64,000 nt of DNA, taken from Solobacterium sp. GTDB taxonomy: Bacteria > Bacillota_I > Bacilli_A > Erysipelotrichales > Erysipelotrichaceae. A program made the position numbers and the translations under genes. Positions 32,834 to 40,298 of this stretch are shown one piece after another (the stretch's first letter is position 1; each line of letters begins with the position of its first letter). The stretch spans positions 1 through 64,000 of the forward strand of contig JAILGV010000132.1 of assembly GCA_024696355.1 (NCBI GenBank), read 5' to 3'. The notes beneath the pieces were generated by a model. That model was not told the DNA's origin. It made no database searches and saw only the letters and a program-made list of their open reading frames with translations.

Positions 32834-32858
32834 AAGAAAACCAGACTGACGTCTGGTT
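32834..32858 (-). terminator. Terminator of the asp23-fakA unit
   Basis: An 8 bp stem (AACCAGAC with GTCTGGTT, 4-base loop) followed by UUCUUC on the minus strand. It overlaps the fakA stop and sits just upstream of the recG promoter. Confidence 0.7.
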
Positions 32859-34473
32859 ATTCTACACCGATAATAAAGCTGTATACAGGCTGTCCGCCTT
32901 TTTCGACGTCAATATCGACTTCGAAGTTCTGCTCGATATAATGCTTCAGCGCAGCTGTTTCGGCATCAGTGGCATCAGCGCCCTGAATCAGCGTGATGAT
33001 TTCGCTGTCCTCATCACACATCTCCTTGATCAGCTGGCAGGCAGCTTCCAGTTTGTCCGGATTTGTAAGAACAATCTCCTTTTCACAGATACCCATGAAA
33101 TCCCCGGCATGAATTTCACGTCCGGATACCGATGTATCCTTGATGGCGTACGTTACCGAACCGCTCTTGACGCTTGCAATCGCATCCTTCATTGCCTGAG
33201 TATTGGTTTCTGTATCATCTTCCGGGTTGAACATGATGCAGGCACTCAGACCCTGCGGAACACTTGTAGTCTCAAGAACAATGACATCTTTTCCCTCAGT
33301 CAGGGCAGCAGCCTGTTTGGCAGCCATGATGATGTTCGAATTGTTCGGAAGAATGTAGATGTGCTTCGCATTGATCCTGCCGATGGCACTGACAAAGTCC
33401 TCCGTCGAAGGATTCATGGTCTGTCCGCCCGATACGACAACATCAACTTTGTAGTCCTTGAAAAGTGATGCAAGTCCGTCGCCGGCGCAGCATGTAATCA
33501 TGCCGAATTCTTTTTCTTCGGCAGGCTCTTCCTTCACTTCCTGTTTCTTTTCCTCAAGAATGGAAGGTCTGTCCTCAAGGGCAAGATTGAATATCTGCAC
33601 CTTTTCAAATTCACCGTATCTCTGACCCAGGTTCAGAATGTCACCGGGAGTCATGGTGGTAGCACGCATTTTCACGATGCCTTCGTCAACTACGACAGTA
33701 ATGTTGGAGGCAATTTTGGAAAGACTGTCACGCACCTTTGACTGATTGAATATGTTGACATATTTGTCATTCAGCTTCAGGATCAGCTCCGTGCAGTATC
33801 CGTTCTTGACTTCCTCTTTGCTTTCGTCTTCTTCACCGTCCGATTCTTTTACGGGAGAACCTTCCAGATACTTTCTGAATCCGTTGAATACCTGCAGAAG
33901 ACCGCTTCCGCCCGAGTCTACACAGTTGGCTTCCTTCAGTACCGGAAGCAGATCCGGCGTTCTGTCAAGGGAAGCTCTCGCTTCCTTGCAGAGGACATCC
34001 ATATAGTCATTCAGCGAACATTCGGGATTTTCTTCCACATACTTCGCTGCAGTTTCCGAAGATTCACGGACAACCGTCAGGATTGTTCCTTCAACCGGTC
34101 TCATAACTGCGCGGTATGCCTTTGCACTTCCCGCAGTCATGCATGCCGAGAAGTCAGCAGCACCAAGTTCCGTTTTTCCGCCGACTGCACTGTTGAAACC
34201 TCTGAAAATCTGCGAAAGAATAACGCCCGAGTTTCCTCTTGCGCCCATCAGCATGCCTCTGCTGAGTGTTTTTGTAATGACGGGCAGATCATTGCTGCCG
34301 GCATTTCTGACCTCGGATATACCGCTGGTAAATGTCAGCGACATATTCGTGCCGGTATCGCCGTCAGGTACAGGGAAGACATTCAGCGCATCGACATCCT
34401 TCCGCCTGTTGTTCAGATTTGCACATCCGCTTTCCAGCATTTCCCGGAATTCTTTTCCGCTAATCTTATCCAT
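32857..34473 (-). CDS. fakA: Fatty acid kinase subunit A (DAK2/DegV-associated protein)
   Basis: A protein of about 538 aa with an N-terminal DAK2 (dihydroxyacetone-kinase-like) ATP-binding domain (NVFPVPDGDTGTNMSLT at about 28-45; GARGNSGVILSQIF near 75) and a C-terminal FakA-specific domain with the SGGQTMNPSTEDFV motif near 365. FakA phosphorylates fatty acids carried by a FakB (DegV) protein so that external fatty acids enter phospholipid synthesis. A DegV/FakB gene is at 46059-46922. The ATG at 34473 is nine bases from GGAGG; the upstream ATG at 34479 is only three bases away. The gene pair with asp23 is the usual yloU-yloV order. Confidence 0.93.
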   Translation of the reverse strand: MDKISGKEFREMLESGCANLNNRRKDVDALNVFPVPDGDTGTNMSLTFTSGISEVRNAGSNDLPVITKTLSRGMLMGARGNSGVILSQIFRGFNSAVGGKTELGAADFSACMTAGSAKAYRAVMRPVEGTILTVVRESSETAAKYVEENPECSLNDYMDVLCKEARASLDRTPDLLPVLKEANCVDSGGSGLLQVFNGFRKYLEGSPVKESDGEEDESKEEVKNGYCTELILKLNDKYVNIFNQSKVRDSLSKIASNITVVVDEGIVKMRATTMTPGDILNLGQRYGEFEKVQIFNLALEDRPSILEEKKQEVKEEPAEEKEFGMITCCAGDGLASLFKDYKVDVVVSGGQTMNPSTEDFVSAIGRINAKHIYILPNNSNIIMAAKQAAALTEGKDVIVLETTSVPQGLSACIMFNPEDDTETNTQAMKDAIASVKSGSVTYAIKDTSVSGREIHAGDFMGICEKEIVLTNPDKLEAACQLIKEMCDEDSEIITLIQGADATDAETAALKHYIEQNFEVDIDVEKGGQPVYSFIIGVE

Positions 34474-34488
34474 ACTCATAAGCCTCCG

Positions 34489-34848
34489 TTATTCAATGAC
34501 CTGTACACCCTGTACAAATACATTGACAGCAGAAATCTCTTCACTCAGTGATTTTTCAAGTACATATTTGACTTTCTTCTGAGCTTCCTGCACAACCTCG
34601 GAAATCTTTACCCCGAAGCTGACAATAATATACAGATCGATTTCCAGACCTTCTCCGGTTTTCTTGACCACTACACCCCTGGAATAATTCTCCTTGTCAA
34701 GAAGTTCCAGGAAACCGTCACGCACAACCTTTTTGCTTGCCATACCTACTACACCGTAGCATTCCGTAATAATGCCTCCTGCCAGTGCAGACACTGCTTC
34801 TTCCGAAACACTGATCGTTCCGAAATTTGTTTTTCTTTCTACAGTCAT
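34489..34848 (-). CDS. Asp23/Gls24 family protein (YloU/AmaP-type)
   Basis: A 119 aa protein of the Asp23/Gls24 family, with the GTISVSEEAVSALAGGIITECYGVVGMA beginning in its typical form (strand, helix, GVVGMA) and the LEIDLYIIVSFGVKISEVVQ core. Family members are small cytoplasmic or membrane-associated proteins linked with envelope stress; the one beside fakA is nearly universal in Bacillota but its role is unclear. The longest frame starts at 34893; the ATG at 34848 has AAAGGAG at a good distance and a promoter ahead of it. Confidence 0.92.
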   Translation of the reverse strand: MTVERKTNFGTISVSEEAVSALAGGIITECYGVVGMASKKVVRDGFLELLDKENYSRGVVVKKTGEGLEIDLYIIVSFGVKISEVVQEAQKKVKYVLEKSLSEEISAVNVFVQGVQVIE

Positions 34849-34873
34849 GGATCTTACTCCTTTACGAAAAAAT

Positions 34874-34879
34874 ATTATA
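34874..34879 (-). promoter_or_regulatory. -10 box of asp23-fakA
   Basis: A perfect TATAAT on the minus strand 25 bases before the asp23 ATG, with TTGTTT 18 bases upstream as a weak -35. It makes asp23-fakA a separate transcript from divIB. Confidence 0.55.
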
Positions 34880-34908
34880 TGCAAAACGTGCACTTAAAAC
34901 AACATAAG

Positions 34909-36126
34909 CTATCCCGCCTGCGGATCAGCTTCTGAAGTATACCCGCCGCGTTTTTCTTCTTCAGGCTCTTCCCCGGCAGGCTCCTCAGGCTCCTCGGGTT
35001 CCTGATCGTCTTCATGATTGCCGGAGATTGCCTCCATATCTTCTTCAGCGATAATGTCGCCTTCCTCATACTGTGCAGATACATCCTCCTGCGGCTCCTC
35101 GGGAATAATAAGAACACCGGTATCATAATAGCCGAGGATATAGTGATCCAGAAAATCCGGATCAACAACATCTCTTCCGTATACATCAATCGGAATCAGA
35201 ATTTTATTGCCCTCTTTATCCAGATAATATCCTGCTGCATCTTTATAATAATGCTTGACGGCTCTGTCTCCCCATTTATTGGTAATGTAATTGCCGTGTT
35301 CATCCGTCCAGTATTCCTTTTCGACCTTGACTTCATCCCACGGGCATACCCGGTTGCTGTAAACACCGTTTTCATATCCGTAGATACAGTAATTCTTGTT
35401 TTCTCTCTTGACAGATATATCTGTATAGTTGTTCAGCAGGTACAGACTGTAAAAGCTGCCGAAGAAAATACCGCCGTCGCGCATTTCAACTTCCACAACC
35501 TCGTCGTCATAGCTCATCGCATACTGACTGATCTGGGCTATATCATCTATCACATCATTGGTCAGTTCGCCCAGTGCTTTGGTCAGCAGATGCGTCTGCT
35601 GTTCCTCATTGAATCCTGTAATATAGGGAATCCTTCCCAGTAGCGGCATGTAGTCGCTTGTCAGACTGCATTCTGTACCGTCAGCCAGAAGGATCACCGG
35701 CTCATCACCGTCATACCGGTATCCCACCGGCTTTTTTTCCTTTACGCTGATGGAAACGATATTATTTCTGAGCATATGCACAGATGCATCGTCAACCATC
35801 GGATCAGCCTTTACTTTTTCGGCTGCCCCTGCAGGAAAAGTCAGGTAATATACTGATCTTGTGCTGATCCCGGAGAGATTCTGAATATAGCCTGTGTCAA
35901 GGTAATTGTTTCCGGTAATACTGACAGCCTTCACTTTTGATGTCGGCATAATCAGATAGCACAGCATGATCAGAAAAAGAGAAATCAGAACAGAAACGGC
36001 AAAAAGAACCGTACGTGATCTGTCAAAGTCGTCATTGTCTTTTTTTGCAGCTCTGAGCTCGAAAAGACTGTCGACTCCGTCCGGTACTTTTTCAAAATCT
36101 TCAATTGTGCGTTCTTTTAATGCCAA
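34909..36126 (-). CDS. divIB: Cell division protein DivIB/FtsQ with acidic tail
   Basis: A 405 aa bitopic division protein. A charged cytoplasmic N-terminus (about 1-38) is followed by one membrane helix (about 40-63), a POTRA domain (VKAVSITGNNYLDTGYIQ onward, about 67-140) and the extracytoplasmic beta domain. It belongs to the DivIB-DivIC-FtsL complex that governs septal wall synthesis. The last 60 residues are rich in Glu, Pro and Asp (EPEEPEEPAGEEPEEE), so the extracellular end carries a strong negative charge. The start is a TTG seven bases from GGAGA; it overlaps murB by ten bases, fitting coupled translation in murG-murB-divIB. Confidence 0.85.
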   Translation of the reverse strand: MALKERTIEDFEKVPDGVDSLFELRAAKKDNDDFDRSRTVLFAVSVLISLFLIMLCYLIMPTSKVKAVSITGNNYLDTGYIQNLSGISTRSVYYLTFPAGAAEKVKADPMVDDASVHMLRNNIVSISVKEKKPVGYRYDGDEPVILLADGTECSLTSDYMPLLGRIPYITGFNEEQQTHLLTKALGELTNDVIDDIAQISQYAMSYDDEVVEVEMRDGGIFFGSFYSLYLLNNYTDISVKRENKNYCIYGYENGVYSNRVCPWDEVKVEKEYWTDEHGNYITNKWGDRAVKHYYKDAAGYYLDKEGNKILIPIDVYGRDVVDPDFLDHYILGYYDTGVLIIPEEPQEDVSAQYEEGDIIAEEDMEAISGNHEDDQEPEEPEEPAGEEPEEEKRGGYTSEADPQAG

Positions 36127-37013
36127 TTGAAAGTCTCCACTTCTAAATGCAGTTCAATTCCGAATTTTTCCCTGACCTGTTCCTGTATTTCATGTACAAG
36201 TTCAAGAAAGTCTGCAGCCGTTGCATCACCGGCATTGATAATAAAGTTCACATGTTTTTCCGATACCTGTGCACCGCCGACCTTCTTTCCGCGGTAGCCG
36301 ATTTCCTCGATCAGCTTCCATGCCGGCACAGATTCCGGATTTCTGAAGACACTGCCTGCGCTCGGTTTATCCAGCGGCTGGGAAGCCATGCGGCGCTCCC
36401 TTCTGCTGTCCATCAGTGCCCTGATTTCCTCGACATCCTTATCGATCATATTCAGCTTGACAGCAACCACAATCCAGTCAGGGTGCTTCTGGAAGATACT
36501 TGTCCTGTAGGAGAATTCACAGTCGGCAGCACTCATCCATTCAAAAACGCCGTTTCTGTAAACAAACACACTGTCCAGCACATCACTCATGCTGCTTTTA
36601 TAGGCACCGGCATTCATAAATGTGCATCCGCCTACTGTTCCGGGAATGCCGCTGGCAAATTCCAGCCCGCTTTTGCCGTGCTTCATTGCTTCATAGGACA
36701 GGGATATAATGGAACATCCCGCCTGGGCAACAATCTGGTTATTTACAAAATAGAAGTCATTGAATTCATCGAGCCGGATGATGACACCGTGAAAATCATC
36801 ATCGGAACATAAAAGGTTGGAGCCTTTTCCGATAATCTTATACGGGTATCCGTACTGTGTGATCAGCTTCACCAGGCTGTCCAGCGATACTGTATTCTGA
36901 GGGAAAACCGTATAATCGGCGTTTCCTCCGATCCTAAGTGTCGTCATTTTGGAAAGCGGAAGATTACACTCCACTTTGCCAAACTGTGATAATTCATTCA
37001 GAAATTCATTCAT
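36117..37013 (-). CDS. murB: UDP-N-acetylenolpyruvoylglucosamine reductase
   Basis: A 298 aa FAD enzyme reducing UDP-GlcNAc-enolpyruvate to UDP-MurNAc in peptidoglycan synthesis. FAD-binding PCMH domain motifs are KIIGKGSNLLCSDDDFHGV (about 58-76) and GIPGTVGGCTFMNAGAY (about 120-136). KPSAGSVFRNP (about 215) carries the proton-donor Ser of the type II form, which lacks the extra loop of the E. coli enzyme. It overlaps murG by four bases and divIB by ten, making a tight cell-wall/division unit. Confidence 0.95.
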   Translation of the reverse strand: MNEFLNELSQFGKVECNLPLSKMTTLRIGGNADYTVFPQNTVSLDSLVKLITQYGYPYKIIGKGSNLLCSDDDFHGVIIRLDEFNDFYFVNNQIVAQAGCSIISLSYEAMKHGKSGLEFASGIPGTVGGCTFMNAGAYKSSMSDVLDSVFVYRNGVFEWMSAADCEFSYRTSIFQKHPDWIVVAVKLNMIDKDVEEIRALMDSRRERRMASQPLDKPSAGSVFRNPESVPAWKLIEEIGYRGKKVGGAQVSEKHVNFIINAGDATAADFLELVHEIQEQVREKFGIELHLEVETFNWH

Positions 37014-38083
37014 TTTGAAACCAGCTCCTCAATCCAGTCTATCATACGGTCAGCAGCGTCCGGCGTTGACATTTTCAGCGCATTGCCGGACAGCTCAGCC
37101 CGTTTTTCTTTATTCTTCATCAAAGTATTCACCTGCCCTGCCAGAACTTCCGCCGTCAGATCTTTTTCTTCGATCATGACTGCAGCATTATTGCGGACAA
37201 GTTCCAAAGCATTATATACCTGATGATTGTTCGGCACAAACGGACTTGGTATCAGTATTGAGGCAGCACCTGTTGCAGCAATTTCACAGAGTGTCGTAGC
37301 TCCTGCCCTGCACACGGAAAGATCGGCCGCTTTCAGCATTGCCATGCCGTCAACATATTCGTGAATATGAACATGAGGATTGCCGGTTTTGAAGGTATAG
37401 CTGTTTGCTTTGCCCGAAGCAATCAGAACTTCAAAATCAGGATCAAAAAGACTGCAGGCTTCATCAATTACCTTTGATACAGTTGCCGAGCCGAGAGAAC
37501 CCATCATGAATACCGCAAACGGCGTTCCCTGTCTGATGCCGTACGCTTCACAGGCCGCAGGATCAATCGTCCTGTTCGCCGCTGCTGAGGCCTGGGGATT
37601 TCCGTACAGTCTTGTCTTTTCTGCAGGAAACTGTTCCAGACAGCTCTGATAGACACCTTCCACGGCATCAGCGTATTTTGCCAGCATAACATTTGCCTTG
37701 CCCGCAAAACTGTTCTGCTCGCTTATCATCGTCGGTATATGAAGCCTGTGTGCCGCCATAATCAGCGGTACACTGATATAATTGCCGAATCCCACGCATA
37801 TGTCGGGTTTCTCTTCTTTCAGAAGGGAAATGCAGCGGGCTTCCGCTTTCAGCAGTGAGACAGCAGATCTGACTTTTGCTTTGATCCCGCCGTTCATTCC
37901 GGTCATCGCCATTCCGATAAACCGGTATCCCTTTTCGGGTATCATTTCCGCTTCCATTCGGTTCGACGAACCGAAAAAGAGAATCCTGCATTCCGGATGC
38001 CGTTCCTTCAGTCTTTCAGCCAGTGCCAGAGCAGGATAAATATGTCCGCCTGTTCCCCCTGTCGCAATCACAATCTTTTTCAT
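37010..38083 (-). CDS. murG: UDP-GlcNAc:undecaprenyl-PP-MurNAc-pentapeptide GlcNAc transferase (MurG)
   Basis: A 357 aa GT28 glycosyltransferase that makes lipid II at the inner face of the membrane. The N-domain glycine loop GGTGGHIYPALALA is at residues 8-21, the C-domain loop reads MGSLGS (about 193, usually GGSxGA) and the UDP-GlcNAc site RAGATTLCEIAATGA lies at about 260 with NHQVYNA following. The ATG has no ribosome binding site; a -10 box (TGATAAAAT) ends nine bases before it, so the message is probably leaderless. It starts the murG-murB-divIB unit, a partial dcw cluster without mraY, murD or ftsW. Confidence 0.94.
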   Translation of the reverse strand: MKKIVIATGGTGGHIYPALALAERLKERHPECRILFFGSSNRMEAEMIPEKGYRFIGMAMTGMNGGIKAKVRSAVSLLKAEARCISLLKEEKPDICVGFGNYISVPLIMAAHRLHIPTMISEQNSFAGKANVMLAKYADAVEGVYQSCLEQFPAEKTRLYGNPQASAAANRTIDPAACEAYGIRQGTPFAVFMMGSLGSATVSKVIDEACSLFDPDFEVLIASGKANSYTFKTGNPHVHIHEYVDGMAMLKAADLSVCRAGATTLCEIAATGAASILIPSPFVPNNHQVYNALELVRNNAAVMIEEKDLTAEVLAGQVNTLMKNKEKRAELSGNALKMSTPDAADRMIDWIEELVSK

Positions 38084-38092
38084 AGTGTAAAA

Positions 38093-38101
38093 ATTTTATC
38101 A
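38093..38101 (-). promoter_or_regulatory. Extended -10 promoter of murG, nine bases from the ATG
   Basis: TGATAAAAT on the minus strand fits the extended -10 form. With only nine bases to the ATG, the mRNA would begin one to three bases before the start codon. Confidence 0.6.
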
Positions 38102-38152
38102 TAAAACACAGCCTGTTTATCAGTTAGGATTCATTATCAATGAATTTTCAAA

Positions 38153-38158
38153 TATAAT
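38153..38158 (+). promoter_or_regulatory. -10 box seven bases before the GH43-like lipoprotein start
   Basis: A perfect TATAAT, with TTCATT 17 bases upstream as a weak -35, ends seven bases before the GTG start. No ribosome binding site is present, so a leaderless message starting at the GTG is likely. Confidence 0.6.
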
Positions 38159-38165
38159 TACACAT

Positions 38166-39389
38166 GTGAAATCACTGAATACTTTGAAAATTACGGCTGC
38201 GGCTGCAGCTGCAGCTCTTCTGTGCGGATGCGGAAACACATTCATCAAACCGTCCGGACAGGAAGAACCGCCTGCTGTGCATGATGAAACATATACATAT
38301 CTTGTCAGGAAACTTGATACTTTTCTGACTGACGGTTATGTGCTTCCCGAAACAGACGGCCATCAGAGAACCGTTGAATGGTCCGTTGCCGAAGGAGATG
38401 CTTCAATCAGCGGCGGCGTCATTTCCAAAACGGAAGCGGCCGGAGAATATGAGCAGATTGTCCTCAATGCATGCATTGACGGGAATAACTATGAAATCCC
38501 GAAGCTCCTGCTGGATCCCTACGCAGGATATGTCATCACATATTTCACTCCCGAGGGTGAAGACGGTGAAAAACTGAAACTTGCCTATACATTCGACAGT
38601 TTGTACTGGTATAAGCTCAATGAGGATCAGCCGGTACTTTCAGCGTCGCTCGGCACAAAGAGACTGCGCGATCCGTCTGCGGTGCGAAAGAAGGACGGAT
38701 CATTTGCCCTGCTTGCAACACAGGGATATGACAATGATTCCATCTATGTTTTTGACACTGAAGATTTCATCACATACGAAAATGAAAGGCTGCTGAAAGT
38801 AAATGCATCCTCATCCGAACTGAAGATGAGTGAATCCGCAGCGTGGGCACCGGAAGCTTTCTACAATCCGGCCGAAGACAATTACGTTATTTACTGGTCG
38901 AGCGTTCCCGACGGCGGAATGTACTACAATACCTCTTCCGATCTGCAAAGCATCTCGTATCCGAAAGTTCTGTTCGACACAGGCTATGAGGTGATTGACG
39001 GAACCATCATAAAAACTGACGGCGAATATGTGCTGATCGGCAAGGATGAAAGACAGCCGATGGAGGAATACTCCCAGATCTTCCGTGCCACTTCGTCCGT
39101 CAGCGACTGGCGCAGCTTCGATACCTTTGAAAATCCGGTATATGACAGACACCAGGTCGAAGGCCCGATGGTAATGAGAAGCCTGTATGAAGACTACTGG
39201 TTTATTTATGTCGATGACTATACGAGAGGCCAGTACCACGGCATCTTCACCAAAGATCTCGTCAACGGTGAGTTCCTTTATATGTGGGAGGGTGACCTGC
39301 TGATTCCCATGGAGCATCCCGCACATTCCTATGCCCTGCCGGTAACCTGGAAGGAACTTGAAAGACTGATCAATGCATACGGTTCCTGA
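38166..39389 (+). CDS. GH43-like glycoside hydrolase lipoprotein
   Basis: A 407 aa surface lipoprotein. A signal peptide with an Ala-rich core ends in lipobox LCGC (Cys22). Residues about 45-120 resemble an atrophied bacterial Ig-like domain. The rest is a five-bladed-propeller pattern of the GH43/GH117 type: KRLRDPSAVRK (about 168, candidate base Asp), AAWAPEAFY (about 225) and QVEGPMVMR (about 330, candidate acid Glu). It probably cleaves arabinose-, xylose- or galactose-containing side chains outside the cell; the substrate is not known. Translation begins at GTG 38166, because the overlapping ATG is followed directly by a stop. No neighbours support a sugar-use operon. Confidence 0.75.
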   Translation: MKSLNTLKITAAAAAAALLCGCGNTFIKPSGQEEPPAVHDETYTYLVRKLDTFLTDGYVLPETDGHQRTVEWSVAEGDASISGGVISKTEAAGEYEQIVLNACIDGNNYEIPKLLLDPYAGYVITYFTPEGEDGEKLKLAYTFDSLYWYKLNEDQPVLSASLGTKRLRDPSAVRKKDGSFALLATQGYDNDSIYVFDTEDFITYENERLLKVNASSSELKMSESAAWAPEAFYNPAEDNYVIYWSSVPDGGMYYNTSSDLQSISYPKVLFDTGYEVIDGTIIKTDGEYVLIGKDERQPMEEYSQIFRATSSVSDWRSFDTFENPVYDRHQVEGPMVMRSLYEDYWFIYVDDYTRGQYHGIFTKDLVNGEFLYMWEGDLLIPMEHPAHSYALPVTWKELERLINAYGS

Positions 39390-39446
39390 TGAAATTGCGT
39401 GATATTATGTGATTTTTTACATGCATCTATGCATTATTTTCAAACA

Positions 39447-39455
39447 TGGTATAAT
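39447..39455 (+). promoter_or_regulatory. Extended -10 promoter of the 58-residue protein gene
   Basis: A perfect TGGTATAAT (extended -10) lies 33 bases before the ATG at 39489; AAAGGA sits between them. No clear -35 box. Confidence 0.75.
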
Positions 39456-39488
39456 GAGATTAACCATCAATGAAAGGATAATATTTTT

Positions 39489-39665
39489 ATGAGAAGCGTC
39501 GATTCGACCGCCATTTATATGGTGGATTATGAAACCGATTCTTCCGTGGTTCGTGAGTATATGACGAACAATGAATTCCGTAATTTATTAAAAGCCGAGC
39601 GAAACGGTTTCATCAAAATCATGAATCATGTGCAGATCATCGGATCAACTTCAAGGAAGGCTTAA
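39489..39665 (+). CDS. 58-residue protein of unknown function
   Basis: A small frame with its own strong promoter, an AAAGGA site and a dedicated terminator, so it is very likely expressed. The 58 aa product begins MRSVDSTAIYMVDYETDSSV and has a mix of acidic N-terminal and basic C-terminal residues (LLKAERNGFIKIMNH). It has no signal peptide, membrane segment or cysteine, and I recognise no family. It reads as a small soluble cytoplasmic protein. It lies alone between the GH43-like gene and the convergent ysxC gene. Confidence 0.75.
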   Translation: MRSVDSTAIYMVDYETDSSVVREYMTNNEFRNLLKAERNGFIKIMNHVQIIGSTSRKA

Positions 39666-39679
39666 ACCTTCTTTTTTTT
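39656..39679 (+). terminator. Terminator of the 58-residue protein gene
   Basis: A short stem GAAGG/CCTTC with a 6-base loop is followed by eight T residues. It overlaps the stop codon of the small gene. Confidence 0.7.
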
Positions 39680-39690
39680 CGGAATTATAA

Positions 39691-39716
39691 AAGGAACAGG
39701 CTTATGCCTGTTCCTT
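39691..39716. terminator. Bidirectional terminator at the end of ysxC
   Basis: An 11 bp perfect stem with loop TTAT. The stop codon of ysxC lies in the loop, so its last codons form one arm; T-rich stretches flank both sides. It can end both the ysxC transcript and any read-through from the small gene. Confidence 0.85.
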
Positions 39717-40298
39717 CTTTTCATAAATATTCCTGATTTTTTCCCATAAGATTTCAATGCCGTCCCTGTTTACGCAGGATACGGGCACTGCACTCTGCCG
39801 GGATATGTTCAGTGTTCTGCAGATGATGTCAATCTGGGCGTTCTGACGCATACGGCTCAGCTTGTCGCATTTGGTGCATGCCGCAATCACCGGAAGATGA
39901 GCATTTCTGGCATAATCTACCATGTGCATGTCATCCTCATTCGGCACCCTTCTGATATCAAGAACGATCAGAAGTGCTTTCAGCTGTCTGCGGTTTCTGA
40001 AATACGGATCAATCAGCCTGGCAAAGCGGACCGTACTGTCCGTACCGCCCTTCGCATATCCGTATCCCGGAGCATCTGCGAATACTACTTCATCATCAAC
40101 GCTGAAGAAATTCAGAAGCTGCGTCTTTCCGGGTGTTTTCCCCGCATATGCCGCATTTTTCCTGTTGACAAGAGCATTGATCAGACTGCTCTTGCCGGCA
40201 TTGGACCTGCCTGCAAATATAATTTCAGGCAGCTCGGACTGCGGCCACTGCGATGCATTGGCACTCGTTGCCAGAAGCGTGACCTGATAGTATTTCAT
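39702..40298 (-). CDS. engB: Ribosome biogenesis GTPase YsxC/EngB
   Basis: A 198 aa essential-type GTPase that acts in late 50S subunit assembly. G1 is GRSNAGKSSLINAL (about residues 30-43), G3 is DAPGYGYAKGG (about 75-85), and G4 is TKCDKLSR (about 143). The length and order fit EngB. Its start overlaps the lon stop by one base; the lon-ysxC order is widespread in Bacillota. Confidence 0.96.
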   Translation of the reverse strand: MKYYQVTLLATSANASQWPQSELPEIIFAGRSNAGKSSLINALVNRKNAAYAGKTPGKTQLLNFFSVDDEVVFADAPGYGYAKGGTDSTVRFARLIDPYFRNRRQLKALLIVLDIRRVPNEDDMHMVDYARNAHLPVIAACTKCDKLSRMRQNAQIDIICRTLNISRQSAVPVSCVNRDGIEILWEKIRNIYEKKEQA

